Below are positions 17,320 through 24,051 of a DNA stretch of 64,000 nucleotides, one piece after another. How positions within the stretch are numbered: the stretch's first letter is position 1; every line of letters starts with the position of its first letter. The stretch is taken from NCBI RefSeq assembly GCF_900167135.1, contig NZ_FUWZ01000002.1, positions 1,886,651 through 1,950,650 of the forward strand, written 5' to 3'. The notes under the pieces are model-generated. The model was not told where the DNA came from, did no database searches, and saw only the letters and a list, made by a program, of their open reading frames with translations. The translations under genes were made by a program, and so were the position numbers. The stretch is from Chitinophaga eiseniae (lineage in GTDB: Bacteria > Bacteroidota > Bacteroidia > Chitinophagales > Chitinophagaceae).

Positions 17320-18045
17320 ATGAATATCTTTCAGCTCATCGCAAGAAGTATTATCCGGAAGTCCTTTCATCTGTCGGTATGGACGATCGAACAGTTTTAT
17401 GATATCGCGGTATATGAAGAAAAAGCACGGCAGCTGGACGAGCTGCCGGAAGGAACGTTAGGGAAAGACATTGCAGCATGTCTGAAGCGGAATGGTCTGC
17501 GGCTGGTACCGGGATACGAGAGCCATGACTTAAAACATGTACTCCTCGGTTTTAAAATGACACCGGTAGACGAGATACGGTTACAGGCATTTATGTTGGG
17601 CAATGGTAATTACACGTTGCCCAGCTTCGCGATATTTATCTTCGGTGCGTTGTTCCTGCCGGACCTCTGGCGCACGTTTTATAAAGACTATCTGGATGGC
17701 CGGCAGGCGAGGCCTGTCAGTTCCTGGACAATAGAAGACTACGCGCATTGTAATACCGCCGCATTGCGGGCGGCCGTCTTCCACTACGCCCCCGCAAAAA
17801 AGCAGCGTATTACTACCGCAGGTATCGCGCTGGTTGGTGCATATACCGCCATTACGCTGGGTACTTTGGGAATGCTTTACTGCCTGCCGTTTTTATTCTC
17901 CTCTTCCATGGAAGATTTGGTGGGTGCCGGGTTTCCCTTTGTAGGCGGAGCGATGATGGCAGGTGCAGGACTCATGGCACTGTCTAATCTGGCAAATGGG
18001 AGCAGAAAGGTGCAGGTAGCTGCAGATGCGCACATGCATCAATGA
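17320..18045 (+). CDS. COQ4-like protein
   Basis: A 241-residue protein containing the COQ4 signature HDxxH followed eleven residues later by Glu (ESHDLKHVLLGFKMTPVDE), which binds a metal ion in COQ4, and a downstream QAFMLGNGN segment. COQ4 takes part in ubiquinone synthesis, but Bacteroidota normally make menaquinone, so the role here is open. Two C-terminal hydrophobic helices are extra to the core domain. The ATG at 17320 (MNIFQLIARS) is chosen over one at 17209, whose leader is not protein-like. The stop codon lies inside the first bases of the left island repeat. Confidence 0.72.
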   Translation: MNIFQLIARSIIRKSFHLSVWTIEQFYDIAVYEEKARQLDELPEGTLGKDIAACLKRNGLRLVPGYESHDLKHVLLGFKMTPVDEIRLQAFMLGNGNYTLPSFAIFIFGALFLPDLWRTFYKDYLDGRQARPVSSWTIEDYAHCNTAALRAAVFHYAPAKKQRITTAGIALVGAYTAITLGTLGMLYCLPFLFSSSMEDLVGAGFPFVGGAMMAGAGLMALSNLANGSRKVQVAADAHMHQ

Positions 18046-18103
18046 AAAACGCCCAGACTTAGTAAAGTTTGGGCGAATAAACGTTTTTGTAGTCCCGACA
18101 GGT
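18041..18103. repeat. Left island boundary: copy of tRNA-Arg 3' end and terminator
   Basis: This stretch matches 23870-23936 base for base apart from a few substitutions and a 6-base deletion in the hairpin. It includes the imperfect terminator hairpin (18050-18075) and TAGTCCCGACAGG, the 3' end of tRNA-Arg. Beyond 18103 only traces of tRNA similarity remain (ATCGAAC). Such a duplicated tRNA 3' end is the mark of site-specific integration. Confidence 0.75.
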
Positions 18104-18318
18104 GAGTTATCGAACTTGGATATGGACGATGTGCCATATAAAAATACTTTTACAAAACTCGTTTCCATATTATCAATGATTACCTCACTAAAGCTGTCAG
18201 ACTGAAAAAAACTCTTATCCTGATTGGAGTAACGAAATAAACTGATTTGATCTATTTCGATTGGCAATTGCCCAAAATTTAGAAATGAAATTGTTTCATG
18301 TTCTTGCAGTTCGAGCAT
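18104..18318 (-). pseudogene. Island gene cut off at the left boundary
   Basis: An ATG at 18318 opens a frame whose first 70 or so residues (starting MLELQEHETISFLNFGQLPI) look like an ordinary soluble protein. The frame then runs through the tRNA-derived repeat and on into the antisense of the COQ4-like gene, ending at 17893. The native C-terminus was evidently lost at the junction, leaving a chimeric reading frame. No family recognised. Confidence 0.4.
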
Positions 18319-18337
18319 AGCTCATTTTTAAATAAAC

Positions 18338-18362
18338 CAAAATCACTAGGGAATGTAAGGTT
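18338..18362. repeat. Island repeat, copy 1 (short)
   Basis: Contains AATCACTAGGGAATGTAAGG, the leading part of the longer repeat found at 19511, 21499 and 22703. Only about 25 bases are recognisable here. Confidence 0.45.
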
Positions 18363-18447
18363 GAAAGTGTTTCGTTATTGAAGTTATAACATATATTTTA
18401 TTCGCAAATTATCGTCCAATCGTAGACGGATAAAGGATAGGGACTAG

Positions 18448-18822
18448 GAATCAATATCAGGAGAGTATAAAAACCTCCGTATTACGTTAAATACACCTCA
18501 ACTTGCAACTGCCTCACAGGAGTATATAGCAGCTACAATAATGCATGAAGTTCTTCATGCCTACTTCAAGGCGTTAAATGTTAATCCCTTGGTGGAAGAT
18601 CACAATGAAATGGGATTCCTCTATGTCGATGAGATGGCAGCGGGGATAAGAGAAGTGTATCCATCAATCAGCGCTGATGATGCAAAGGCACTGGCTTGGG
18701 GTGGTGTCCATGAATCCTATTCATGGCTGAATTTGGTCAGAACAAGCCCGACTGGGGCGCAGAGTATTATTGATAAGAATAAAGCTTATAAGCGCGGTCA
18801 ATCTGGAACAAAATGTAACTAA
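18448..18822 (+). pseudogene. C-terminal fragment of a HExxH-type metallopeptidase/toxin domain
   Basis: The frame is open from 18448, just after a stop, with no start codon before ATG 18541, yet the residues before that Met (LATASQEYIAATI) look like coding sequence. The core MHEVLHAYF carries the HExxH zinc-protease motif, followed by NEMGFLYVDEMAAGIREVYP and ALAWGGVHES. Domains like this occur at the C-termini of large polymorphic-toxin or secreted proteins in Bacteroidota, so this is probably the remnant of such a gene whose 5' part is gone. It may still be expressed as a short protein from 18541. The next gene starts 18 bases later. Confidence 0.55.
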
Positions 18823-18840
18823 ATACAAATCTGATTTCAC

Positions 18841-19353
18841 ATGAAACAATGTTTTTTGCTGTTGATGTGTTTATTATTCTTTAGCATTGCAGGATTTACT
18901 CAAGATGTAAACGCGTATAAGGCTGAGTATGACACTATTACAAAAAAGATCGTCAATGATATACAATTTCCCAAAGAGCTACGGCAGCAATGTAAGTCTA
19001 TTACGGTATCATTTATTCTTTCTTATACGAATGGAATCAGAGAAAGGGAAATAATCTTTTCAAAAAACTTTCCTTCCGCACTTAAAGAAGAGTTTGTCAG
19101 CAAAGTGAAAGTATTTGATGCAGTAAAATGGAAGAATATTTTCCCTGGAGCAACCAAATCGAAAAACTTTTCCATCCTCATTCCCATAATCTATTATTTT
19201 GATGATAGCTGTCGAGAAAAAATGACTTCTGTTAATTTTGCTGAGACAGTAAGTGGTGGATTTTCGTTTGACAAAACGCTGACCTCAGCTATATACTTTT
19301 TGAAGCCGTTGTCTGTAAGCCTGGTTTCTTGGCCAGGAAAAGCACTGCTATAG
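18841..19353 (+). CDS. Secreted protein of unknown function, next to toxin fragment
   Basis: A 170-residue protein with a clear signal peptide (ending GFTQ near residue 21). The mature domain alternates strands and basic helices (SITVSFILSYTNG, VKWKNIFPGATKSKN, FSILIPIIYYFDDSC) and is not recognised. Its position 18 bases behind the metallopeptidase-type fragment suggests a partner or immunity role, as downstream genes often have in toxin modules; this is inference from position only. Codon use is AT-rich like the rest of the island. Confidence 0.55.
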   Translation: MKQCFLLLMCLLFFSIAGFTQDVNAYKAEYDTITKKIVNDIQFPKELRQQCKSITVSFILSYTNGIREREIIFSKNFPSALKEEFVSKVKVFDAVKWKNIFPGATKSKNFSILIPIIYYFDDSCREKMTSVNFAETVSGGFSFDKTLTSAIYFLKPLSVSLVSWPGKALL

Positions 19354-19510
19354 TATTAAGAATAAGGAACGCCTCAGTTGTTTTGATTTCTTAAACACGA
19401 GAAGGGAAAAAGTGGGAAAGCCCAAGTATGAATATTCATTAAGTGAACTATTTTACTGAATGTGGAGGCAGGCATTATAATCTTGTTTTACTGTAATTTA
19501 CTGTTGAAGA

Positions 19511-19683
19511 ACCTGAATCACTAGGGAATATGAAGGTTTAGTCTTCCTCATTGTCCTTATTTGCCGTATTCCAGTGACATACAACGTCACATGACATATC
19601 TTTCAACAGTTTTTCAGCAGATAGAAGACAAGCTGACCCGTTTAACTTTCCCGGCCTGAACGCTTTCCTCATATGTGCGTAAA
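19511..19683. repeat. Island repeat, copy 2 (long)
   Basis: Aligns over its whole length with 22703-22880: starts AATCACTAGGGAATA, continues through TCTTCCTCATTG, and ends in the segment coding the C-terminus of a DUF6371 protein on the minus strand. Most positions agree by eye, with a 2-base indel in the coding part. The preceding bases 19354-19510 hold no gene that I can see. Confidence 0.7.
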
Positions 19684-19735
19684 TTAGTTTTCCTCTGATT
19701 TTACATAAGCCTATTTCCTTCCACCCTGTTAACGA
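19538..19735 (-). pseudogene. C-terminal remnant of a second DUF6371 gene
   Basis: Read on the minus strand, this stretch gives an uninterrupted frame ending at a TAA (19538-19540), including IYAHMRKAFRPGKLNGSACL followed by LSAEKLLKDM. It is homologous to the 3' end of the DUF6371 pseudogene at 22797, but in the uninterrupted frame, so it derives from a related copy and not from simple duplication of the broken one. The rest of that gene is missing. Confidence 0.55.
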
Positions 19736-19741
19736 ATTATC

Positions 19742-19996
19742 ATGAAGGATAAACGATATGCTATTGTAAATAAGCTACTGGAGGCTAAAGGAATCAGCAA
19801 TTTCAATGAGATATTTGATATTGTTCCTCCATCGGTCGTAGCAACGGATATCAACCTGAATTACTATAGTCTCCAAAAGAGGATGAAAGATCATACCCTT
19901 TTTAATCTGCACGAGTTGTTGAAGTTATCTAAACTGATTGGATGTAAGGTAGAGGCGCTAATTGGATTGGCGTTAAAGAGGCATAAATCAGTTTAA
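19742..19996 (+). CDS. Small putative DNA-binding protein
   Basis: An 84-residue protein (MKDKRYAIVNKLLEAKGISN at the N-terminus) with an all-helical prediction; VVATDINLNYYSLQKRM followed by LHELLKLSKLIGCKVEALI looks like a helix-turn-helix of the Cro/XRE type. Similar small proteins accompany mobile elements in Bacteroidota. It ends one base before the XRE gene, so the two are co-transcribed. Confidence 0.55.
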   Translation: MKDKRYAIVNKLLEAKGISNFNEIFDIVPPSVVATDINLNYYSLQKRMKDHTLFNLHELLKLSKLIGCKVEALIGLALKRHKSV

Positions 19997-19997
19997 G

Positions 19998-20225
19998 ATG
20001 ATTAATGATTCAAAAGAAGTGCTGGCCCAGTTAGGGCAAACGTTAAAGAAATACAGGGAGCAAGCAAAGCTCAGTCAGGATAAGCTTGCTGCCAAATGTG
20101 ATACAGAACAGGCAGATATTAGCCGGATTGAATCAGGGTTACTAAATCCGGGTGTGCTGGTTATTGTTGATCTCGCGCGGGGATTGGGTATATCACCATC
20201 GATGTTACTTGAAGACCTCAAATAA
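19998..20225 (+). CDS. XRE family helix-turn-helix regulator
   Basis: A 75-residue single-domain repressor: LGQTLKKYREQAKLSQDKLA, then ADISRIESGLLNPGVLVIV and LARGLGISPSMLLEDL. This is the classical Cro/C1-type HTH with the recognition helix at DISRIESG. It overlaps no other gene but begins one base after its small partner. It could control the island's own genes. Confidence 0.82.
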   Translation: MINDSKEVLAQLGQTLKKYREQAKLSQDKLAAKCDTEQADISRIESGLLNPGVLVIVDLARGLGISPSMLLEDLK

Positions 20226-20243
20226 TAAAGCGATTTTATAGTG

Positions 20244-20822
20244 CTACCTACTCATTGCCAACATCAGGTTTCTTTCACTAACGCTGTTCGCTGCGTTTAG
20301 CTGTGCCATTAGTTTAACGTACCGTTTGGTAGGCTTTCCGTTGTAGAACTTTCTGAAATACCGGCTATGGAGCTGGTTATAGAGCTGATCACCCCTCAAC
20401 GCAGGCCCGTATGTCTTTTCCAGGTGCCGGTAATATTTTGACTGAATCTGCTTTTCGTAGTATCCTTCCCCTCTGTACTGGAAATACCCGTTCTTAAAAT
20501 ACAGCTTCCGGCAGCGCTTACTTGTCTGCGGGCAAATGAAGTACCAAACCTTCCCGGCTCCTAAGTTGCTGGTCAGCGCCGTTAGCTTGACTTTGTAGTG
20601 AATTGGTTGTTGCTGCCAGTTGTAGGATAGCTCTAAATATGGCCCGGTTGTAACCATGTCTACACAGAAACTTATTTGACTGTGTACCGTGCCGCGCCGG
20701 CTCCAACTCAAGGTACCACTACGCCAGCTATCGGGCTGTAAGTAGTTCCATTTACGGAGGTCGGATATGGAAATTGATTTCCGGTCTTCAAACGTTGCAG
20801 GGTAAGTGCCTATTCTGGCCAT
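20244..20822 (-). CDS. Hypothetical island protein, Arg/Tyr-rich
   Basis: A 192-residue soluble, basic protein (MARIGTYPATFEDRKSISIS at the start). It contains SWSRRGTVHSQISFCVD, a probable zinc-ribbon-like FICPQTSKRCRKLYF segment (CPxxxKRC) and a C-terminal KYYRHLEKTYGPALRG. I do not recognise a named family; proteins of this look recur beside integrative elements in Bacteroidota. A decayed second copy of its middle part lies at 21912-22080. It is convergent with the XRE gene and lies downstream of the toxin-antitoxin pair on the same strand. Confidence 0.6.
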   Translation of the reverse strand: MARIGTYPATFEDRKSISISDLRKWNYLQPDSWRSGTLSWSRRGTVHSQISFCVDMVTTGPYLELSYNWQQQPIHYKVKLTALTSNLGAGKVWYFICPQTSKRCRKLYFKNGYFQYRGEGYYEKQIQSKYYRHLEKTYGPALRGDQLYNQLHSRYFRKFYNGKPTKRYVKLMAQLNAANSVSERNLMLAMSR

Positions 20823-20858
20823 ATAGTGTAGGGGGATTTAACAACACATGAATCGGGC

Positions 20859-21203
20859 TTAAAGCTGCCTTATCCTTATTTTCTTTGGGGTCAGGGTTAC
20901 AAATACAGGACGTTGCAGCTCTTGCGTTTGTAATAGATAGATAATTGCTTTTGTGATCTCTTTGTATTCATGAAAAGTATAACGAAGAAACAGGACACTG
21001 AGGTTTTGGATATGGTGAGCAAATACCCATTCCCCAAAATCCTTATCTTCTGTGAGCAGTAAATAATCGTTTTTTAAGGCCCATTGTATTACTTCCTCGT
21101 CTTTGATGCCTTTGCTTAGTTCTGTTACAGAGGTAACATCAAAGCCTTCTCCCCTCAATGTTTTAACAATGTAGGAATGTATGTTTTCATCAGCTAGGAT
21201 CAT
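20859..21203 (-). CDS. DUF5615 PIN-like toxin
   Basis: A 114-residue protein with the DUF5615 pattern: an N-terminal acidic pair in MILADENIHSYIV, the GFDVTSVTELSKGIKDEEVI segment, and LLLTEDKDFGEWVF with the second acidic cluster. DUF5615 proteins are PIN-like putative nucleases that act as toxins with a DUF433 antitoxin. It overlaps the antitoxin gene by 4 bases. A degenerate copy of its middle part is at 22089-22274. Confidence 0.8.
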   Translation of the reverse strand: MILADENIHSYIVKTLRGEGFDVTSVTELSKGIKDEEVIQWALKNDYLLLTEDKDFGEWVFAHHIQNLSVLFLRYTFHEYKEITKAIIYLLQTQELQRPVFVTLTPKKIRIRQL

Positions 21204-21427
21204 GCTACGGCAATAATACTTTCGTTATCAATAACATCGGACGCATAGGCCAACGCGGCAGTAATGGCCGCCGGAGTAAGGGAAGGATAGGCTTCCATGA
21301 GGTTATTAATTGTAGCTCCCTCAGATAATTTTTGCAATATCAATGCTACAGTAATGCGTGTGCCTTTAATGACCGGCTTGCCAAGCATTATATTAATATT
21401 TGATTCTATATATTCTCTATAATCCAT
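21200..21427 (-). CDS. DUF433 antitoxin
   Basis: A 75-residue protein from ATG 21427 (MDYREYIESNINIMLGKPVI). The DUF433 core IKGTRITVALILQKLSEGAT and the YPSLTPAAITAALAYA helix are clear; this winged-helix-like domain serves as the antitoxin of DUF5615 toxins. A longer reading from 21460 adds a leader that does not look coding. The pair is translationally coupled by a 4-base overlap. Autoregulation is usual for such pairs, but no operator was picked out. Confidence 0.8.
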   Translation of the reverse strand: MDYREYIESNINIMLGKPVIKGTRITVALILQKLSEGATINNLMEAYPSLTPAAITAALAYASDVIDNESIIAVA

Positions 21428-21498
21428 GATGGTAGATAATTTTAACCACAATTTAAGCAAAAATTACCATCTGCTTATTGGGTCAGACTGTTTTGTCA

Positions 21499-21625
21499 AG
21501 CCTAAATCATTAGGGAATGTGAAGATTTAATCTTCCTCATTGTTCTGTTGGCATTATCATCAAAGAAATGAGGGACATATTATGTCATATCTTTAATAAG
21601 GTATTCAACAGCTATAGGAGCTAAG
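21499..21625. repeat. Island repeat, copy 3
   Basis: The first 45 bases (CCTAAATCATTAGGGAATGT, then TCTTCCTCATTG) match the other copies closely. After that the similarity fades but TGTCATATCTTTAA and a TTCAACAGC segment still align. It lies upstream of the antitoxin gene. Confidence 0.6.
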
Positions 21626-21911
21626 AAGGGGGGATATTCAAGTAAGTAAAGGAGCGTGTTGTAACACAGCTCCTTTTATTTTTGGAAAATTTAAGGTTTA
21701 ATCTGGAAGTGAGAATATTGATTTAATTATGGCGAACGGAAGCGCAAGACAGGCTTGGAGGAGTGCAACAAGATTCTTAATCATAAGATTGAGTTTTATA
21801 TGTTGTTTAAATTAAATGATGCTGTCAGTTAAAGCAACTTTGGAGTAAATCTCTTATTCATTTTGTGCATTTGGGAAAAATAAAATCTATTTGTTCAATC
21901 TGCTAATATGT
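21626..21911. other. AT-rich stretch without a gene
   Basis: No credible coding frame, RNA gene or hairpin longer than a few base pairs was seen here. One short hairpin-like segment (GAGCGTGTTGTAACACAGCTC, spoken of by its arms GAGC and GCTC near 21650-21672) is followed by a T-rich run and may be an old terminator. Confidence 0.4.
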
Positions 21912-22274
21912 CATGCCGGTAATGCTTTGACTGAATCTGCTTTTCGTAGTACCCTTCCCCTCTGTGTTGGAAATACCCGCTTTTAAAATACAACTTCCGA
22001 CAGCGCTTGCCCGTTAATGGGCAAACGAAGTACCAAACTTTCCCGGTTCCTAAGAGTGTTGCTAATTGGGCTTTGTGGTGGATAGACTACAGCTCCTGTG
22101 TTTGTAACAGGTAAATAATTGCTTTTGTGATGTCCTTATATTCATGAAAAGTATAACGAAGAAACAGGACACTTAGGTTTTTAATATGGTGAGCAAACAC
22201 CCACCCCCCCAAAGTCCTTGTCTTCTGTAAGAAATAAATAATCGTTTTTTAAGGCCTATTGTATTACTTCCTCG
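21912..22274 (-). pseudogene. Fused relic of the hypothetical gene and the DUF5615 gene
   Basis: 21912-22080 aligns with 20425-20600 (middle of the Arg/Tyr-rich hypothetical gene) and 22089-22274 with 20914-21099 (DUF5615 gene). The order and strand are the same as in the intact block, with the DNA in between deleted and many substitutions and small indels added. No open frame survives. It is therefore a decayed second copy of the block. Confidence 0.75.
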
Positions 22275-22372
22275 AAGAACATATTAGTTGATACTCCGTC
22301 GTCATCTTTCGTAAGAACAATTTCATGTAATCTTTGTTTCTATTGAACTGTGACCCTCAAAATCATAATATC

Positions 22373-22708
22373 ATGCCTAATGATAAAGTCAAAAACCTTG
22401 ATGATGCAAACTTCGAGGTGGAAGTTTTCGGAGAAAGTACTAAAGTGTTGGTTCAATTCTGGGCTTCCTGGAGCCCACCTTGTAGTCAGGTATCTCCTGT
22501 TGTTGACAGGATTGCAGATGAATTTAATCAACAAATAATAGTAGGTCGATTAGATATTGAAAATTCTCAAAGAATGACAAGACTATATAATGTTACCCAG
22601 GTACCGACTTTAATTCTGTTTCAAAGTGGAGTAGAAGTTTATCGGAAAATGGGAGTTATTAACGAATCAACCCTATCATATTTAATACACTCATATTTAG
22701 AAACCTAA
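22373..22708 (+). CDS. Thioredoxin-fold protein with SPPC instead of CxxC
   Basis: A 111-residue single-domain thioredoxin: VLVQFWASWSPPCSQVSPVV, then GRLDIENSQRMTRLYNV and the cis-proline loop QVPTLILFQSG. In place of the usual WCGPC the active site reads W33-S-P-P-C37, so the attacking N-terminal cysteine is a serine and only the resolving position keeps a thiol. A normal disulfide reductase cycle is not possible; it might bind partners or act as a monothiol. ATG 22373 was chosen over a TTG at 22334. The stop codon lies inside island repeat copy 4. Confidence 0.78.
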   Translation: MPNDKVKNLDDANFEVEVFGESTKVLVQFWASWSPPCSQVSPVVDRIADEFNQQIIVGRLDIENSQRMTRLYNVTQVPTLILFQSGVEVYRKMGVINESTLSYLIHSYLET

Positions 22709-22880
22709 ATCACTAAGGAATGCGAAGATTCATTTTCCCTCATTGCCCTATTTGGCCTATTTCAGTAATAAATAGCGTCACATCATGACATCTTCTTCAG
22801 TAGTTTTTCAGCAGATAAAGAAGACAAGCGCCCCCGTTTAGCTTCCCCAACTTGAACACCTTCCCCATACGTGCGTAAAT
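22703..22880. repeat. Island repeat, copy 4 (attached to DUF6371 pseudogene)
   Basis: Starts inside the stop codon of the thioredoxin-like gene (AATCACTAAGGAATGCGAAG), passes through an intergenic part, and from 22797 on is the 3' coding end of the DUF6371 pseudogene on the minus strand. This is the copy that shows where the repeat came from. Confidence 0.7.
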
Positions 22881-23885
22881 GACCTGGGAAAAATCTTCCG
22901 CCTGATTGGCCAGTTCGCCGGCAGCTGTATATAACACCTCGCAGAACTTATCATTTCTTAGCCTGTAGGTTACTATTTTATAGCTGTCGATTTCCGTAAT
23001 AACCGCTATGGCGTTGATTTCGTACTCTTGCCCGTCAATGGTGAGGGTATGCCTCGTTTCCGGTGGTTGCGCCGGCTGAAATTGCCGGTAATCGAACCGG
23101 GTAAGATAATCCCGCAAGTCCAGCCCCTGAACGCGTTCTACTGCCGTGGCGTTGCGCTCCAACAGATCGGACACCACGACAGTAGCAATATCGGCCAGCT
23201 CTTTAGCCTTTTTGTTTCATTGGGCAAACGCTCTGCCGTCAGCTGAAAGGTCGGGAAAAAGATACGCCCGCCGCCCTGCCAGCGCCTGACAACGTTCTGT
23301 TGTAAGGTAGGACAAGCTTCCTGCAGCCAGCCAAATAAAAGCCGGTAAGTAAGCACTTGCAACGATGGCGGTTGCAGGCGCTTCCACAATAGCAATGGGT
23401 TTGCTGGTATCCGCTGGTAAAAGGTGTTCCCCAAACAGGCAGCTGGCATAGTTGCCGCCTTGTTCCAAATACGCGGTCAACCAGCCGGGTAAGCGCTCTT
23501 TTCTGGATTCATGGCTGTACTTCAAAATGCTGTGTATCCATGTTGTCCGGGAACTACCATCTGAAGAGTTAGCCGTATGACCGGTGTGATCAAATTGTTT
23601 CGCCTGTCCGGCCCTTATATTACCCGATGCATCAACCCACCAAAAGACAGTAGCCCCCGGCCAGCGGCTCCCGGAAGTGCCTATCTTATAGCGCTGGGTC
23701 AGTTCACTGGTCATATTAGCGCCGAAAAGCGAATGCAGGTAGGTTACAAATCGATTGGTTTCATAGCCTTGCAGGCTTTGTGTAAGGTGGGGTAAGGTTT
23801 TGGGGAATATTTCGCTTAATCTCCCTCTACCTCCTTTTCCTTCTCTTTCCTCCGAAACCCACGTCCATAAATGAAAAACGCCCAA
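22797..23885 (-). pseudogene. DUF6371 toprim-type protein, broken by an in-frame TGA
   Basis: The minus strand encodes a DUF6371-type protein: NRFVTYLHSLFGANMTSELT, RYKIGTSGSRWPGATVFWWV, CLFGEHLL, IAIVEAPATAIVASAYLP, IWLAAGSLSYL and the toprim-like YLFPDLSADGRAFAQ. A TGA at 23217-23219 interrupts the frame at a place where homologues usually have Trp (AFAQ-stop-NKKAKELADI); the same frame then continues without a break to 22797. Near the end a 2-base difference from repeat copy 2 shifts the C-terminus. The N-terminal zinc-finger part expected upstream of GRLSEIFPKT is missing at the island edge. Such genes ride on Bacteroidota integrative elements and probably serve in primase-like functions. 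Confidence 0.75.
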
Positions 23886-23936
23886 ACTTAGTAAAGCTAA
23901 GTTTGGGCGAATAAGCGTTTTTGTAGTCCCGACAGG
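23870..23936. repeat. Right island boundary overlapping tRNA-Arg 3' end
   Basis: Direct repeat of 18041-18103. It contains the tRNA terminator, a perfect 13-bp stem (23879-23891 and 23897-23909) followed on the minus strand by T residues, and the last 13 bases of the tRNA. The hairpin is more complete here than in the left copy. Confidence 0.75.
23878..23910 (-). terminator. Terminator of tRNA-Arg
   Basis: Stem of CGCCCAAACTTAG with its complement and a five-base loop, followed on the minus strand by TTTTT. It lies 14 bases after the tRNA 3' end. Confidence 0.85.
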
Positions 23937-23995
23937 GATCGAACCTGTATCTAAAGTTTAGGAAACTTCTATTCTATCCATTGAACTACGGGACC
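23924..23995 (-). tRNA. tRNA-Arg (anticodon CCT)
   Basis: A complete 72-nt cloverleaf on the minus strand: acceptor stem GGTCCCG with CGGGACT, D arm GTTC-AATGGATA-GAAT, anticodon stem GAAGT/ACTTT with loop TTCCTAA (anticodon CCT, reading AGG codons), a four-base variable loop, and T arm ACAGG-TTCGATC-CCTGT. The 3' CCA is not encoded, as is common in this phylum. It lies 56 bases downstream of the acyl-CoA ligase gene on the same strand and is the attachment site of the island. Confidence 0.95.
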
Positions 23996-24051
23996 ATCCT
24001 GATTCCCTTCCGGGGTATCGGGTTGCAAAAGTAAGGGTTTTAAATTAATAT

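Larger units (their letters stand above)
18041..23936. mobile_element. Decayed tRNA-Arg(CCT) genomic island
   Basis: About 5.9 kb lies between two direct repeats, of which the right copy is the 3' end of an intact tRNA-Arg gene and its terminator. The interior is visibly more AT-rich than its flanks and holds gene fragments, a toxin-antitoxin pair, small DNA-binding proteins and a broken DUF6371 toprim gene of a type common on Bacteroidota mobile elements. No integrase, relaxase or transposase is seen, so the element is probably immobile by itself. Four copies of an internal repeat suggest it formed by several successive insertions or recombinations. Confidence 0.7.

Noticed and set aside
18086..18118. 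A second tRNA gene next to the left island repeat
   Set aside because: Only the last 13 bases of tRNA-Arg are intact; the rest of the cloverleaf is missing, so it is an attachment-site remnant and no RNA gene.
18338..22880. The four island repeats as ends of an insertion sequence
   Set aside because: They are in direct orientation, lack terminal inverted repeats, no transposase lies between them, and two copies contain the end of a coding gene.
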